The notes beneath the pieces are model-generated. The model was not told the origin of the DNA, made no database searches, and saw nothing but the letters and a program-made list of their open reading frames with translations. This document shows positions 8,973 to 17,378 of a DNA stretch of 64,000 nucleotides, one piece after another. The number at the start of each line of letters is the position of its first letter. Position 1 is the stretch's first letter. The DNA is from Lutibacter sp. (GTDB lineage: Bacteria > Bacteroidota > Bacteroidia > Flavobacteriales > Flavobacteriaceae): the NCBI GenBank assembly GCA_002733665.1, contig NVWM01000001.1:124001-188000 (forward strand), written 5' to 3'. The position numbers and the translations under genes were made by a program.

Positions 8973-9911
8973 TTGCAACAATCACTTGTCTCCATAATAA
9001 TTCCGGTTTTTAATAGATCGCATTGCATATCTAAAAGTATTCAATCTATTCTTGATCAAACATATAAAAACTTTGAAATTATTGTAGTCGATGATGGCTC
9101 TACGGATGATCTCCAGTCAGCATTAAAGGTTTTTGATACTATCAAATATATAAAGCATACAGAGAATCAAGGGCAAGCAAGCGCACGTAAAACAGGTTAT
9201 GAACATTCTAAGGGTACGTTTATTTGCACTTTAGATTCTGATGATACATGGTCTCCTATGTTTATTGAGGAATCGTTAAATTATATGATTAAATACAATT
9301 TAGATCTCTTTTTTTCTAACTGGTCTAGAAGTCAAAAATCTATTGCAGGAAATTTAAAGCGTTTTTCTAATCTCTCTATTTTTCAAAATGAAATTGAAAG
9401 TGATGTATTTGTTTTTTCAAATTCAGAAATGAGAAAACACATTTTGTCGCATTGCATTTTCCCCTCTTCTTCTATGATGGTCCGAAAATCATCATTAACC
9501 ATGTCATGGGATAAAAACATTAAAGTTTGTGATGATTGGGAATTAACGATTAACCTTATACTAAACAATACTATTAAAAAAATAGGCGGTACTTATAAAA
9601 TATTTTGGACAAAACATGTTTCAGACGATAACGTATGTGATAATAGATCAGATATTGCATTTATAGAAAGAGTTATTCAAGATCGAATCTATATGCAGAA
9701 AAAGTTTGATCCATTAATGACCGATGGAGAGAAGAAAAGCCTCAATACATCAATTGTGGAATCTAGACTTAGGAAGTTATTAATTAGTCTACAAAATGGA
9801 TCCTTTAAAATTTTTGGGGAATTATTCTCTAATAAATATTTTAATCCATATTTACTTTCAGCCTTAGTAAATGGCTCAAGACGAGTGCTAAAAAGAAAAA
9901 AACATGTATAA
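8973..9911 (+). CDS. Glycosyltransferase family 2 (GT-A fold)
   Basis: A 312-residue protein with a clear GT2 N-terminus: SIIIPVFNRSHCI, then ILDQTYKNFEIIVVDDGSTDD (nucleotide-binding acidic pair) and the metal-binding DSDDTW near residue 90. The acceptor-side CDDWEL motif, the ED-type catalytic-base region, follows near residue 188. The start is a TTG 14 bp after the previous stop, because no ATG precedes the first conserved strand. The end overlaps the UbiA-like gene by 8 bp. It is likely a chain-building transferase of the same glycan; sugar specificity is unknown. Confidence 0.9.
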   Translation: MQQSLVSIIIPVFNRSHCISKSIQSILDQTYKNFEIIVVDDGSTDDLQSALKVFDTIKYIKHTENQGQASARKTGYEHSKGTFICTLDSDDTWSPMFIEESLNYMIKYNLDLFFSNWSRSQKSIAGNLKRFSNLSIFQNEIESDVFVFSNSEMRKHILSHCIFPSSSMMVRKSSLTMSWDKNIKVCDDWELTINLILNNTIKKIGGTYKIFWTKHVSDDNVCDNRSDIAFIERVIQDRIYMQKKFDPLMTDGEKKSLNTSIVESRLRKLLISLQNGSFKIFGELFSNKYFNPYLLSALVNGSRRVLKRKKHV

Positions 9912-10911
9912 CATTCTTTCTCATCGCCTTTTTAGAATTTATGATTGGTGGGAATATAAAATTCCTCAAATCTTAATACCGCTATATCTAGTTATCCTTA
10001 ATTCTGACTATATAATTGGAAGTACAATTAATTTCGGGGTTTTTGGAAAATTACTTCTTGGTCTGATTTTAGGAGCGCTTACTGTAAGTATTATGGGTGA
10101 GTTTTTTGATATTAAGCAAGATAAGTTGGCGAGAAAAAATAATGGATTTAAAAAGTTGAATAATAAACAAACCATTGGTGTTTTATTAATTACAATCGCA
10201 ATAAATATTCTTTTTATGTATTTTTTAAAAAGAGATACCCTTATTTTCTATACACTCTCAATTATAACTTTCTTTTTTTATTACGTCCCTATCATTAGGC
10301 TTAAAGAAAAAGGGTTTTTGGGAGTTATAGCCGATTCATTGGGTTCACATGTTTTTCCATCTATTTTTGTTTTTTTGTGCCTGATATCCATAGAAACTAT
10401 TTTAGAATTTGAATATGTTATTTTCCTTTTTTGGATTTTTCTATTTGGTGTACGAGGAATTTTAAACCATCAATATACAGATCTTGAAAATGATATAAAA
10501 TCTAACACCAACACTTTTGTAAAAACAAGTTCAAATACTATTAAAAATATACTTCAAAAAACAGTATTTATTCTAGAAATAATACTCTTTACAACACTTA
10601 TCACTTCAACTGTAGATTTTTATTTAATCTCAATAGGAACTTTGATTTATCTATTAGTTCTTTTTGGACGTAAAATGTTATATAATAACGCAATAGTTTA
10701 TTTTTGCCAAATAAAAAAAGACAGGGCGTATAGTATATTTTTATTTGAATTTTATACGGTTATTTTTCCGTTACTTTTGATTATTCAATTGTTTACAATA
10801 GACCAAACTGCTTTTTGGGTATTGCTTATACTTCATATTAGTATCACATTAAAAAGAATAATTGCAATTTTAAAAGTATTTAAAGAATCTTTGAACTTTA
10901 TTTTGCTATGA
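9904..10911 (+). CDS. UbiA-superfamily membrane prenyltransferase
   Basis: A 335-residue membrane protein of about eight to nine hydrophobic segments. Two aspartate-rich motifs lie at the spacing of UbiA enzymes: GEFFDIKQDKLARK (E66, D69, D73) after the second helix and YTDLENDIKSNT (D193, D197) after a later helix. Such enzymes move a polyprenyl or phytyl-type chain from a diphosphate to an acceptor; in glycan loci, members can make polyprenyl-phosphoryl-ribose. The first motif starts with E rather than the common N-D, so the acceptor is uncertain. It overlaps the genes on both sides (8 bp and 4 bp), so it is co-translated with the glycosyltransferase and the exporter. Confidence 0.8.
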   Translation: MYNILSHRLFRIYDWWEYKIPQILIPLYLVILNSDYIIGSTINFGVFGKLLLGLILGALTVSIMGEFFDIKQDKLARKNNGFKKLNNKQTIGVLLITIAINILFMYFLKRDTLIFYTLSIITFFFYYVPIIRLKEKGFLGVIADSLGSHVFPSIFVFLCLISIETILEFEYVIFLFWIFLFGVRGILNHQYTDLENDIKSNTNTFVKTSSNTIKNILQKTVFILEIILFTTLITSTVDFYLISIGTLIYLLVLFGRKMLYNNAIVYFCQIKKDRAYSIFLFEFYTVIFPLLLIIQLFTIDQTAFWVLLILHISITLKRIIAILKVFKESLNFILL

Positions 10912-11675
10912 ATCAACAAAAGAAACTTCCAATTCAAGCAATATTCAAACTGTTTTTATTTGACTTAAAGTCTAATTACAAAAATAGCAAGTTTAAATAT
11001 TTGTGGGACTTTGCTCCTAATATTGCTACAGCATTAATTTGGATATTAATTTTTGAGGGCGGTTTCTTAAGAATTGGTAATTCAATAGAAAATTACCATA
11101 TTTTTGTTTTACAAGGGCTGTTTTTATGGCAATTTGTTATGGATATTATCAACAAGCCTATAGCAAAAACAACTCAATATACAGGTGTTTTAAAAAACCA
11201 CCCAAGAAACATCTTTACAACATTTGGAATTGCCTTTTTTGAGTCAATCTATTTATTAATTGGGAAATTTATTATTCTTTTTTTTGTGCTTCTATTTGCT
11301 ACTTCCTTTTCTGTAATTAACTTTTTTAGTGCTGTATTACTTTCTATACCGTTAATTGTTTTTTCAACAATTTTCTCATTTCTAATATTGCCTTTTTTAT
11401 TGAGTAGTAAAGACATTTTTGGCGCACAGAAAATTTTTTTTAGCTTACTTTTCTATCTCTCAGGAATTGTTTTTCCAATACCTAGTGATTATGAGAATTA
11501 CATGATATTAAATCCTTTTTATCAACTTATAAACATATCAAAAACAGTTTTAAACCAAAACGTTACGACTAATTATTACATTTGCTTTATTTATATATCA
11601 ATAAGTATATTCATATATTTAATATTCAAAAAAAAGTATAGAACTATTAATCAAAAAATATCTGAAATTTTATAA
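10908..11675 (+). CDS. Second polysaccharide ABC transporter permease (ABC-2 type)
   Basis: A 255-residue protein with an N-terminal cytoplasmic helix (LFLFDLKSNYKNSKFKYLW) and about six hydrophobic segments, the ABC-2 polysaccharide permease layout. It is more divergent from the Wzm consensus than the left-arm permease at 4185-5030. The start ATG overlaps the UbiA stop (ATGA) and its own stop overlaps the ATPase start by one base, so it pairs with the following ATPase. Export of a second glycan or lipid-linked product is the likely job. Confidence 0.88.
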   Translation: MNQQKKLPIQAIFKLFLFDLKSNYKNSKFKYLWDFAPNIATALIWILIFEGGFLRIGNSIENYHIFVLQGLFLWQFVMDIINKPIAKTTQYTGVLKNHPRNIFTTFGIAFFESIYLLIGKFIILFFVLLFATSFSVINFFSAVLLSIPLIVFSTIFSFLILPFLLSSKDIFGAQKIFFSLLFYLSGIVFPIPSDYENYMILNPFYQLINISKTVLNQNVTTNYYICFIYISISIFIYLIFKKKYRTINQKISEIL

Positions 11676-12847
11676 TGGATAAAGACGTAGTTATATCATT
11701 ACAAAAAGTATCAAAATCTTTTAACAAAGAACTTTCTTTAAAGTCCTTGTTGAGAATTTTTACTGGAAAAGTTTCTAACAATGATATAATCCTTTCTAAC
11801 ATTTCTTTAAACATCAACAAAGGAGATTTTGTAACTATTGTAGGAAACAATGGCGCAGGAAAAAGTACATTGCTGAAACTTATAAGTGGAGTGCTAACTC
11901 CAGATAGTGGAAACATATACACAAATGGAGAAATAAATGCTATACACGAGCTTACATCAGGTTTTAACCAAGAACTTAATGGTTATGAAAATCTTGAATT
12001 ACTTGCTACCCTTCAAGGAGTTCCTAAAAATGAGTTTTTAGGAAAGTTAGAAAGCGTAATTTCCTTTTCTGAGTTATCTCATAGCTCCCTCAACAAAGCC
12101 ATAAAGTATTATAGTTCTGGAATGAAAACTAGATTAGCATATGCTTTTAATATCACTTTTGTAAAAGATATTTTACTACTTGATGAAGTACTTGCTGTAG
12201 GAGATTATAATTTTATCCAAAAATGCATAGCGCAATTAAAATTATTAACTAAAAAAGGTGTCACTATTTTATTAGTAACTCATAACATTCAACAAGTTGA
12301 AGAGCTTATTACTAAAATATATGAAATAGCAGACACTAAAATAAAAAGAACATCTCTGGAAGCATACAAACTAAAAATGAAAAAAGAAAGCAGACAGTTT
12401 TTTTCTACACATCCAAATATAAAACTACACGCTATTACTGCTAAAGGTGAAAATTTCAAACTGAAGTTCCAAAAAGGTATGTTAAACGGTAACAATTTAC
12501 CCGAAATCCAATTACACCAAAAAGAAAAAGTGAATTTTGAATTCAACATATCTAATTCAGGTAAACCTATTAATACAAGATTTTATGCTGCTCTTTCTAC
12601 TGATACTGTTATAGCTCGTTATGAAACCGTTTATTATCAACTTAAAAATGGCGAACAAATGTTATCATTCGATATAGACTTCCCAGAACTCATCAAAGGA
12701 AAATATAAGTTAAACTTTTTTATTGCTAATATGAATTTGAAAGAAATCATATTGCAAATTCCTTTTGAATTAAATGCTTTTATGAAACTTGAAATTAAAT
12801 CACTATCACCCTCTGCAGCATATATTAACATTAATATAAATACTTAA
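11675..12847 (+). CDS. Second polysaccharide ABC transporter ATP-binding protein, Wzt-like
   Basis: A 390-residue ABC ATPase with Walker A GNNGAGKST at 57-65, signature YSSGM at 146-150, Walker B ILLLDE at 166-171 and THNIQQ as the H-loop. Residues from about 250 onward form a separate domain in the position of the Wzt carbohydrate-binding domain, but its sequence has little in common with that of the left-arm ATPase. If this domain reads the chain end, the two exporters recognise different products. The gene is sandwiched between its permease (1-bp overlap) and a PhyH oxygenase gene 3 bp downstream, so an oxygenase modification may be linked to export. Confidence 0.9.
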   Translation: MDKDVVISLQKVSKSFNKELSLKSLLRIFTGKVSNNDIILSNISLNINKGDFVTIVGNNGAGKSTLLKLISGVLTPDSGNIYTNGEINAIHELTSGFNQELNGYENLELLATLQGVPKNEFLGKLESVISFSELSHSSLNKAIKYYSSGMKTRLAYAFNITFVKDILLLDEVLAVGDYNFIQKCIAQLKLLTKKGVTILLVTHNIQQVEELITKIYEIADTKIKRTSLEAYKLKMKKESRQFFSTHPNIKLHAITAKGENFKLKFQKGMLNGNNLPEIQLHQKEKVNFEFNISNSGKPINTRFYAALSTDTVIARYETVYYQLKNGEQMLSFDIDFPELIKGKYKLNFFIANMNLKEIILQIPFELNAFMKLEIKSLSPSAAYINININT

Positions 12848-12850
12848 AAA

Positions 12851-13789
12851 ATGACAAAATTTAAAATTTTTAAAAACGATATATTAAATCAAAAATTTGA
12901 AGATGAGGGTTATGTTAAATTAAAGTTATTTAATAGCGCTGATTGTTCTAAAATTAAAAATGAAGCATTAGATAAGTTTTATAAACACTCGCATCAAAAA
13001 CACTATTTTTTTCCAATACCAAATCCCTCAACTACAGATGCAGAATGTAGAAGGCTTCATTCTTTTTTTGAGAATATAGTAGAAGAAAAAGTTTATGAGC
13101 ACTTGAACAGTGATTATTCTCTAGGATTTTCTGGCCTATTTTATAAAAAACGAAAAAGCAAGGAGTTAATCTTTCATGTAGATCAAACGTATTACAATCA
13201 AAAGAGTAATAATCCTCCAATTCATATTTGGGCTGGAGTAGAAAAAACAACAATAAAAAATGGTTGTCTTCGTGTAGTTCCAAAATCTCATAAATTATCT
13301 TTTGATTATGAGGCATTTCCTTTTAACACACTTGGCAATACAGCAAGAAGCGCAAATTTAAAAGACGCATACAACGAATTAATAGATAAATATGCTATAG
13401 ATATTCCTTTAAAAAAAGGAGAAGTAATTATTCATCATCAATCTTTAATCCATGGGTCTCGCCCCAACAACTCTTATTTTAAAAAAAGAATTGCTTTCAA
13501 AATAACTCTTAATCCCAAAGATATAGATTATTTTGAAATAGCTTACTTTCATGAAGAAAGGAATACAGTTGAAATATTTGGTGCTATCAAGGATGTCATC
13601 ACAAATAATTTAACAGCTTTTGATAACTACGAATATATTAAAAAATTAGTAAAAAGCGGCAAAATATCTCTCATTAAGGAGTTGAAATTGGAAGTTTCTA
13701 ATCTTCCTTTTAAATCATTAAAAGAAATGGAAGAAATAATGGAAACACCTGGTAATTATTTAAAAGCAAAATTTGAATTATGTAAATAA
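12851..13789 (+). CDS. PhyH-family Fe(II)/2-oxoglutarate oxygenase, paralogue 1
   Basis: A 312-residue protein of the phytanoyl-CoA dioxygenase family. The iron-binding facial triad is intact: H109-x-D111 (FHVDQT) and H201 (LIHGSRPN), with R213 in place for 2-oxoglutarate. The core NGCLRVVPKSHKL is the family hallmark. It starts 3 bp after the ABC ATPase gene, so it is part of the same operon. It aligns without gaps over the first 220 residues to the protein at 16312-17247. Hydroxylation, desaturation or ring closure of the exported or tailored molecule is inferred; the substrate is unknown. Confidence 0.88.
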   Translation: MTKFKIFKNDILNQKFEDEGYVKLKLFNSADCSKIKNEALDKFYKHSHQKHYFFPIPNPSTTDAECRRLHSFFENIVEEKVYEHLNSDYSLGFSGLFYKKRKSKELIFHVDQTYYNQKSNNPPIHIWAGVEKTTIKNGCLRVVPKSHKLSFDYEAFPFNTLGNTARSANLKDAYNELIDKYAIDIPLKKGEVIIHHQSLIHGSRPNNSYFKKRIAFKITLNPKDIDYFEIAYFHEERNTVEIFGAIKDVITNNLTAFDNYEYIKKLVKSGKISLIKELKLEVSNLPFKSLKEMEEIMETPGNYLKAKFELCK

Positions 13790-13922
13790 TTTTTTTTGAT
13801 TTATTCCTAATAACTATTCTGAGTGGAAAGTGATAATTAATCAATTATATTTTATAGTCCTTAATTTCGAGATTAGCTTTATATTTAAACTTTGTTATAA
13901 CTGATTATAAGTATAGATAGTA

Positions 13923-16220
13923 TTGAACTACTTTTTCAAAAAGACAATTAGGTCGTATTCAAAACCAAAATATCTCTTTAATTCATATTTCCCAAAATTT
14001 AAACTTATAATGAACTTAAAAATACGTGCTTTTTTAACGAATTTACTAGATAAAAAATCAAGTAAATTAGAATCCAAATTTAACTCTCAAAAAAATAATC
14101 TTCTTTATGTTTGTCATGGAAGTAATACTAAATGGAATGGCATTGGTCAAGAACTATATAGAGAGTCTGAGGTGTTTAATAATACAATCCAAAAATATCA
14201 TAAAATCAGTAAAGAAAAATTCAACTTCAATTTATTGGAAATATATACCAACAAGGACTACAAAATATTACAAAAATCTTCATCAACCCGCGTCATGGCA
14301 CTTGCCAGTCTTCAAATGGGAATGATAGACTTATGGAAATCTAAGGGTGTATATCCTGATGCGGTCCTTGGTGTTAGTTTAGGTGAAGTTGCAGCTTGCT
14401 ATGGAGCAGGAGGAATTTCCTTTCAAGATGCAGTTTCGGTAGGATATTACATTTCCAAAACATATTCTTACATGAAAGAGCCTGGAGTACTAATCTATCT
14501 AGACATAACCAAAACACAAAGAAAAAATCTTTTAAATAAATTAAAAGGGATAATCTATGTTACTTCTGAACTTTCACTTACACGTTTTTTCATTTTTTTA
14601 AGAAATGAAAATTTGGAAAAAGTCTCTTTATTTTTATCTAATGAAAAACTTAAACATAGGGTAATTGAGTATAATTCATCAATGCATACTTCTATTATAG
14701 AAAATAGTCCCAAAAAAGAAGAAGTGCAAAAATTTTTCCAAACGATAGTTCACAAACCGCTAGAAGTCGATCTTTATTCTTCAGTATATGGGAAAGTCGT
14801 TTTTGCTGGAACCACTTTAAAACCAGATTATTGGTACGAGGCGATGACAAAAACATGCTTGTCAGGTCAATCTATTTCAAATGCTATACAAGACAACTAC
14901 AATGTTTTACTAAATATTGTAGGTAATTCTGTTTTGAAAAATACAATAAATACTAGTGCCAAAATGCATCGGAAGAAGGTTGTCTTTATTCCAACAATTT
15001 CACTTAAAGAAAGTGAAATAAAAACATTAAACACAACTTATAACAGTTTAGTGAATTTAAATTTAATTGATCCCACAAAATCATATTCAGTAAAACATAA
15101 TGTTGACTCTTTCTCGAAAAATAGCACTGATTTAATGCAATTGGAAATCATCAAAAATCCATACCCTTTTTTGAAAGAAACAAGGAATTACAACCCTGTA
15201 CAGTACTTTGAAAAGCATGAATTTTGGCAAGTATTAAATTATGATGATGTAGATTTCGCTCTTAAAAATCCTGAAATTTTTTCGAGTCTTCCAGCAAAGG
15301 GTATGGATTCAGTATTACTTGGTGCAGAGCCTATCGACCACTACCGTTCACGAAAGGTTTTAGCCCCCTATTTTTCACCGAATGCAATAAAAAAATTCTC
15401 CCAAGTAATACGGGAAGAAGCTGAAAAAATACTGAATAATATCTCAATCAAAGAATTGGATATTGTCAAGGACTATGCGATCCCATTATCTGAAAAAGTG
15501 ATTGCCAATTTCATTGGCTTAAAACAGAAAGAGGTAGCTGAAATTCAATCACATTTAGGAGAAAATAGATACGAATTAACTTATTTTTCAGAACTTGAAG
15601 GTTGTTTTTCAAAGTATTTAGATACAATTCACAGCCTTGACAAAAATACTTTTTGTACAAAAATACTACAAAGTGAAGGATTCAACAAGTCTGAATTAAC
15701 TAGTATTTTAAAACTTTTATGGATTGCTGGGACAACTACTACTAGTATGCTTATTAGCTCTTCTGTTTTGATTTTATTAGAAAATCCAGAACTGGTTAAT
15801 GAATTAAAAGATGATTTCTCAAAAATGAAACCATTTATCGAGGAAGTGTTGCGATATGAGTCGCCAGAGAAAACCTCTTGGCGAACCACGATAAAAGATG
15901 TTGAATTGTCAGGGGTATTTATTCCAAAGAATTCTCAAGTTCATCTATGTTTGGCTTCTGCAAATCGTGATCCTAAGTATTTTGATAATCCTGATGATTT
16001 TAACTTTAACAGAACTGGCAAGAAGAAGCACTTGGCTTTCGCAGCTGGACCACATTACTGCATAGGAGCAGAATTAGCTCGCTTAGAGGTTCGAATAGCT
16101 TTAGAAGTTTTAATTGAGAAATTTCCGGCTATGAAATTAGCTAGACCAAAAGAGAATATTAGTTACTTTAAATCTACCCATTTTCGTGCTTTGGAGTCGT
16201 TACCTGTTAATCTTGAATGA
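13923..16220 (+). CDS. Acyltransferase (PKS/FabD-type AT) fused to cytochrome P450
   Basis: A 765-residue two-domain protein. Residues about 60-345 match a malonyl-transacylase-type AT: GVSLG at 150-154 with nucleophile S152, partner H255 (SMHTSI), and the SSVYG...PDYW segment at 286-304. I177 sits where malonyl-using ATs have the carboxylate-binding arginine. Residues about 408-765 are a cytochrome P450: EVLR at 641-644, heme loop FAAGPHYCIG with thiolate C713, and an I-helix AGTTTT (602-607) lacking the usual acidic residue. No KS or ACP gene is nearby. The long frame starts at TTG; an ATG at 14,010 would drop 29 residues and leave both domains whole. The likely role is acyl transfer coupled to oxidation; I know of no characterised enzyme with this fusion. 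Confidence 0.85.
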   Translation: MNYFFKKTIRSYSKPKYLFNSYFPKFKLIMNLKIRAFLTNLLDKKSSKLESKFNSQKNNLLYVCHGSNTKWNGIGQELYRESEVFNNTIQKYHKISKEKFNFNLLEIYTNKDYKILQKSSSTRVMALASLQMGMIDLWKSKGVYPDAVLGVSLGEVAACYGAGGISFQDAVSVGYYISKTYSYMKEPGVLIYLDITKTQRKNLLNKLKGIIYVTSELSLTRFFIFLRNENLEKVSLFLSNEKLKHRVIEYNSSMHTSIIENSPKKEEVQKFFQTIVHKPLEVDLYSSVYGKVVFAGTTLKPDYWYEAMTKTCLSGQSISNAIQDNYNVLLNIVGNSVLKNTINTSAKMHRKKVVFIPTISLKESEIKTLNTTYNSLVNLNLIDPTKSYSVKHNVDSFSKNSTDLMQLEIIKNPYPFLKETRNYNPVQYFEKHEFWQVLNYDDVDFALKNPEIFSSLPAKGMDSVLLGAEPIDHYRSRKVLAPYFSPNAIKKFSQVIREEAEKILNNISIKELDIVKDYAIPLSEKVIANFIGLKQKEVAEIQSHLGENRYELTYFSELEGCFSKYLDTIHSLDKNTFCTKILQSEGFNKSELTSILKLLWIAGTTTTSMLISSSVLILLENPELVNELKDDFSKMKPFIEEVLRYESPEKTSWRTTIKDVELSGVFIPKNSQVHLCLASANRDPKYFDNPDDFNFNRTGKKKHLAFAAGPHYCIGAELARLEVRIALEVLIEKFPAMKLARPKENISYFKSTHFRALESLPVNLE

Positions 16221-16311
16221 AATAAGTAAAATGTATTCAAAGTAGAACTAAATCAAAAAATAGTCTCATTTGAGAATAAAATTATAAGTATTTAATCAAA
16301 AAAAAAGAACA

Positions 16312-17247
16312 ATGAAAGACTTAAGTATTTTTAAAGACGAAACCTTAAATAAGGAATTTTTGAAATATGGTTATGTTAAACTGCAGTTATTTAACAATGA
16401 GGATTGCGCTAAAATTAAAAAAGAAGTTAAGTCTATAATTAAAGAAGAATCAAATACAAATTTTGATTTTATGACTGTGCCTAACATATCTACTTCTAAT
16501 GAAAAAAGTCAAAAGGTTAATTCTTTTTTTAAGAAAATAGCAGAAAAAAGAATATATGAGTTACTTAATAATGACTACCATTTTTTTAGTTCAACCTTAT
16601 TTTTTAAAAAGAGAAGAAGTAATAAACTAATATGGCACAGAGATCCTACTTTTTACAATATGGGAAAAAATAATACTCCAATTGCTATATGGACTGGAAT
16701 AGATAAAACTACTAGAAGAAATGGCTGTTTTCGTCTAGTTCCTAAATCACATAAATTATCTTTTAATTATGAGGCGTTTCCTTTTAAACCATTAGGAATG
16801 ACGACTAATAGTATTAATTTAGAAGAAGCGTATGGCCAATTAATAAATAAATATGCTATCGATATTCCTTTAAGAAAAGGAGAGGTTATTATCCATCATC
16901 ATTCTCTATTACACGCGTCTCATCCCAATAACTCATTTTTCAAAAAAAGAATTGCTTACAAAATTACTCTTTTCCATAAAAAAATAAAGTCATATGAAGT
17001 AGCTTATTTTCATATTGAAAAAAATAAACTTGAAATATTTAAAACTAATAAAGAAATTATAGAAAATAATTTGGCATTTTTTGATGATTACAATAAAATT
17101 AAAGAATTAATAAAAAATAAACAAATATCGCTTGTTAAGGAGGCAGAATTAGATCAAACTAATATTCCTTTTAAATCATTAAAAGAAATGGAAGAAATAA
17201 TGGATATGCCAGGAACTTCTTTAAGGGCAAAATTTGAGATCTGTTAA
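16312..17247 (+). CDS. PhyH-family Fe(II)/2-oxoglutarate oxygenase, paralogue 2
   Basis: A 311-residue close paralogue of the oxygenase at 12851-13789, gap-free with it over the first 220 residues. It keeps the triad at the same numbers: H109-x-D111 (WHRDPT) and H201 (LLHASHPN), with R213. Shared blocks include NGC.R.VPKSHKLSF and the C-terminal PFKSLKEMEEIM. It is separated from paralogue 1 by the AT-P450 gene, so the duplication either spanned or was later split by that gene. Differences cluster before the HxD motif and after residue 225, which could change substrate. Its product is probably another oxidised intermediate. Confidence 0.88.
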   Translation: MKDLSIFKDETLNKEFLKYGYVKLQLFNNEDCAKIKKEVKSIIKEESNTNFDFMTVPNISTSNEKSQKVNSFFKKIAEKRIYELLNNDYHFFSSTLFFKKRRSNKLIWHRDPTFYNMGKNNTPIAIWTGIDKTTRRNGCFRLVPKSHKLSFNYEAFPFKPLGMTTNSINLEEAYGQLINKYAIDIPLRKGEVIIHHHSLLHASHPNNSFFKKRIAYKITLFHKKIKSYEVAYFHIEKNKLEIFKTNKEIIENNLAFFDDYNKIKELIKNKQISLVKEAELDQTNIPFKSLKEMEEIMDMPGTSLRAKFEIC

Positions 17248-17378
17248 TTAACAACATTTTAGAAATGTGTGATAACTATTCTGAACAGAGAAATAGTCAA
17301 TAAACAACTCCATTTTAGCAGAACAATAGTTTACAATAAATAAACAAGGAGGTTGCCATTTCGTATTAATTTAAAAAA

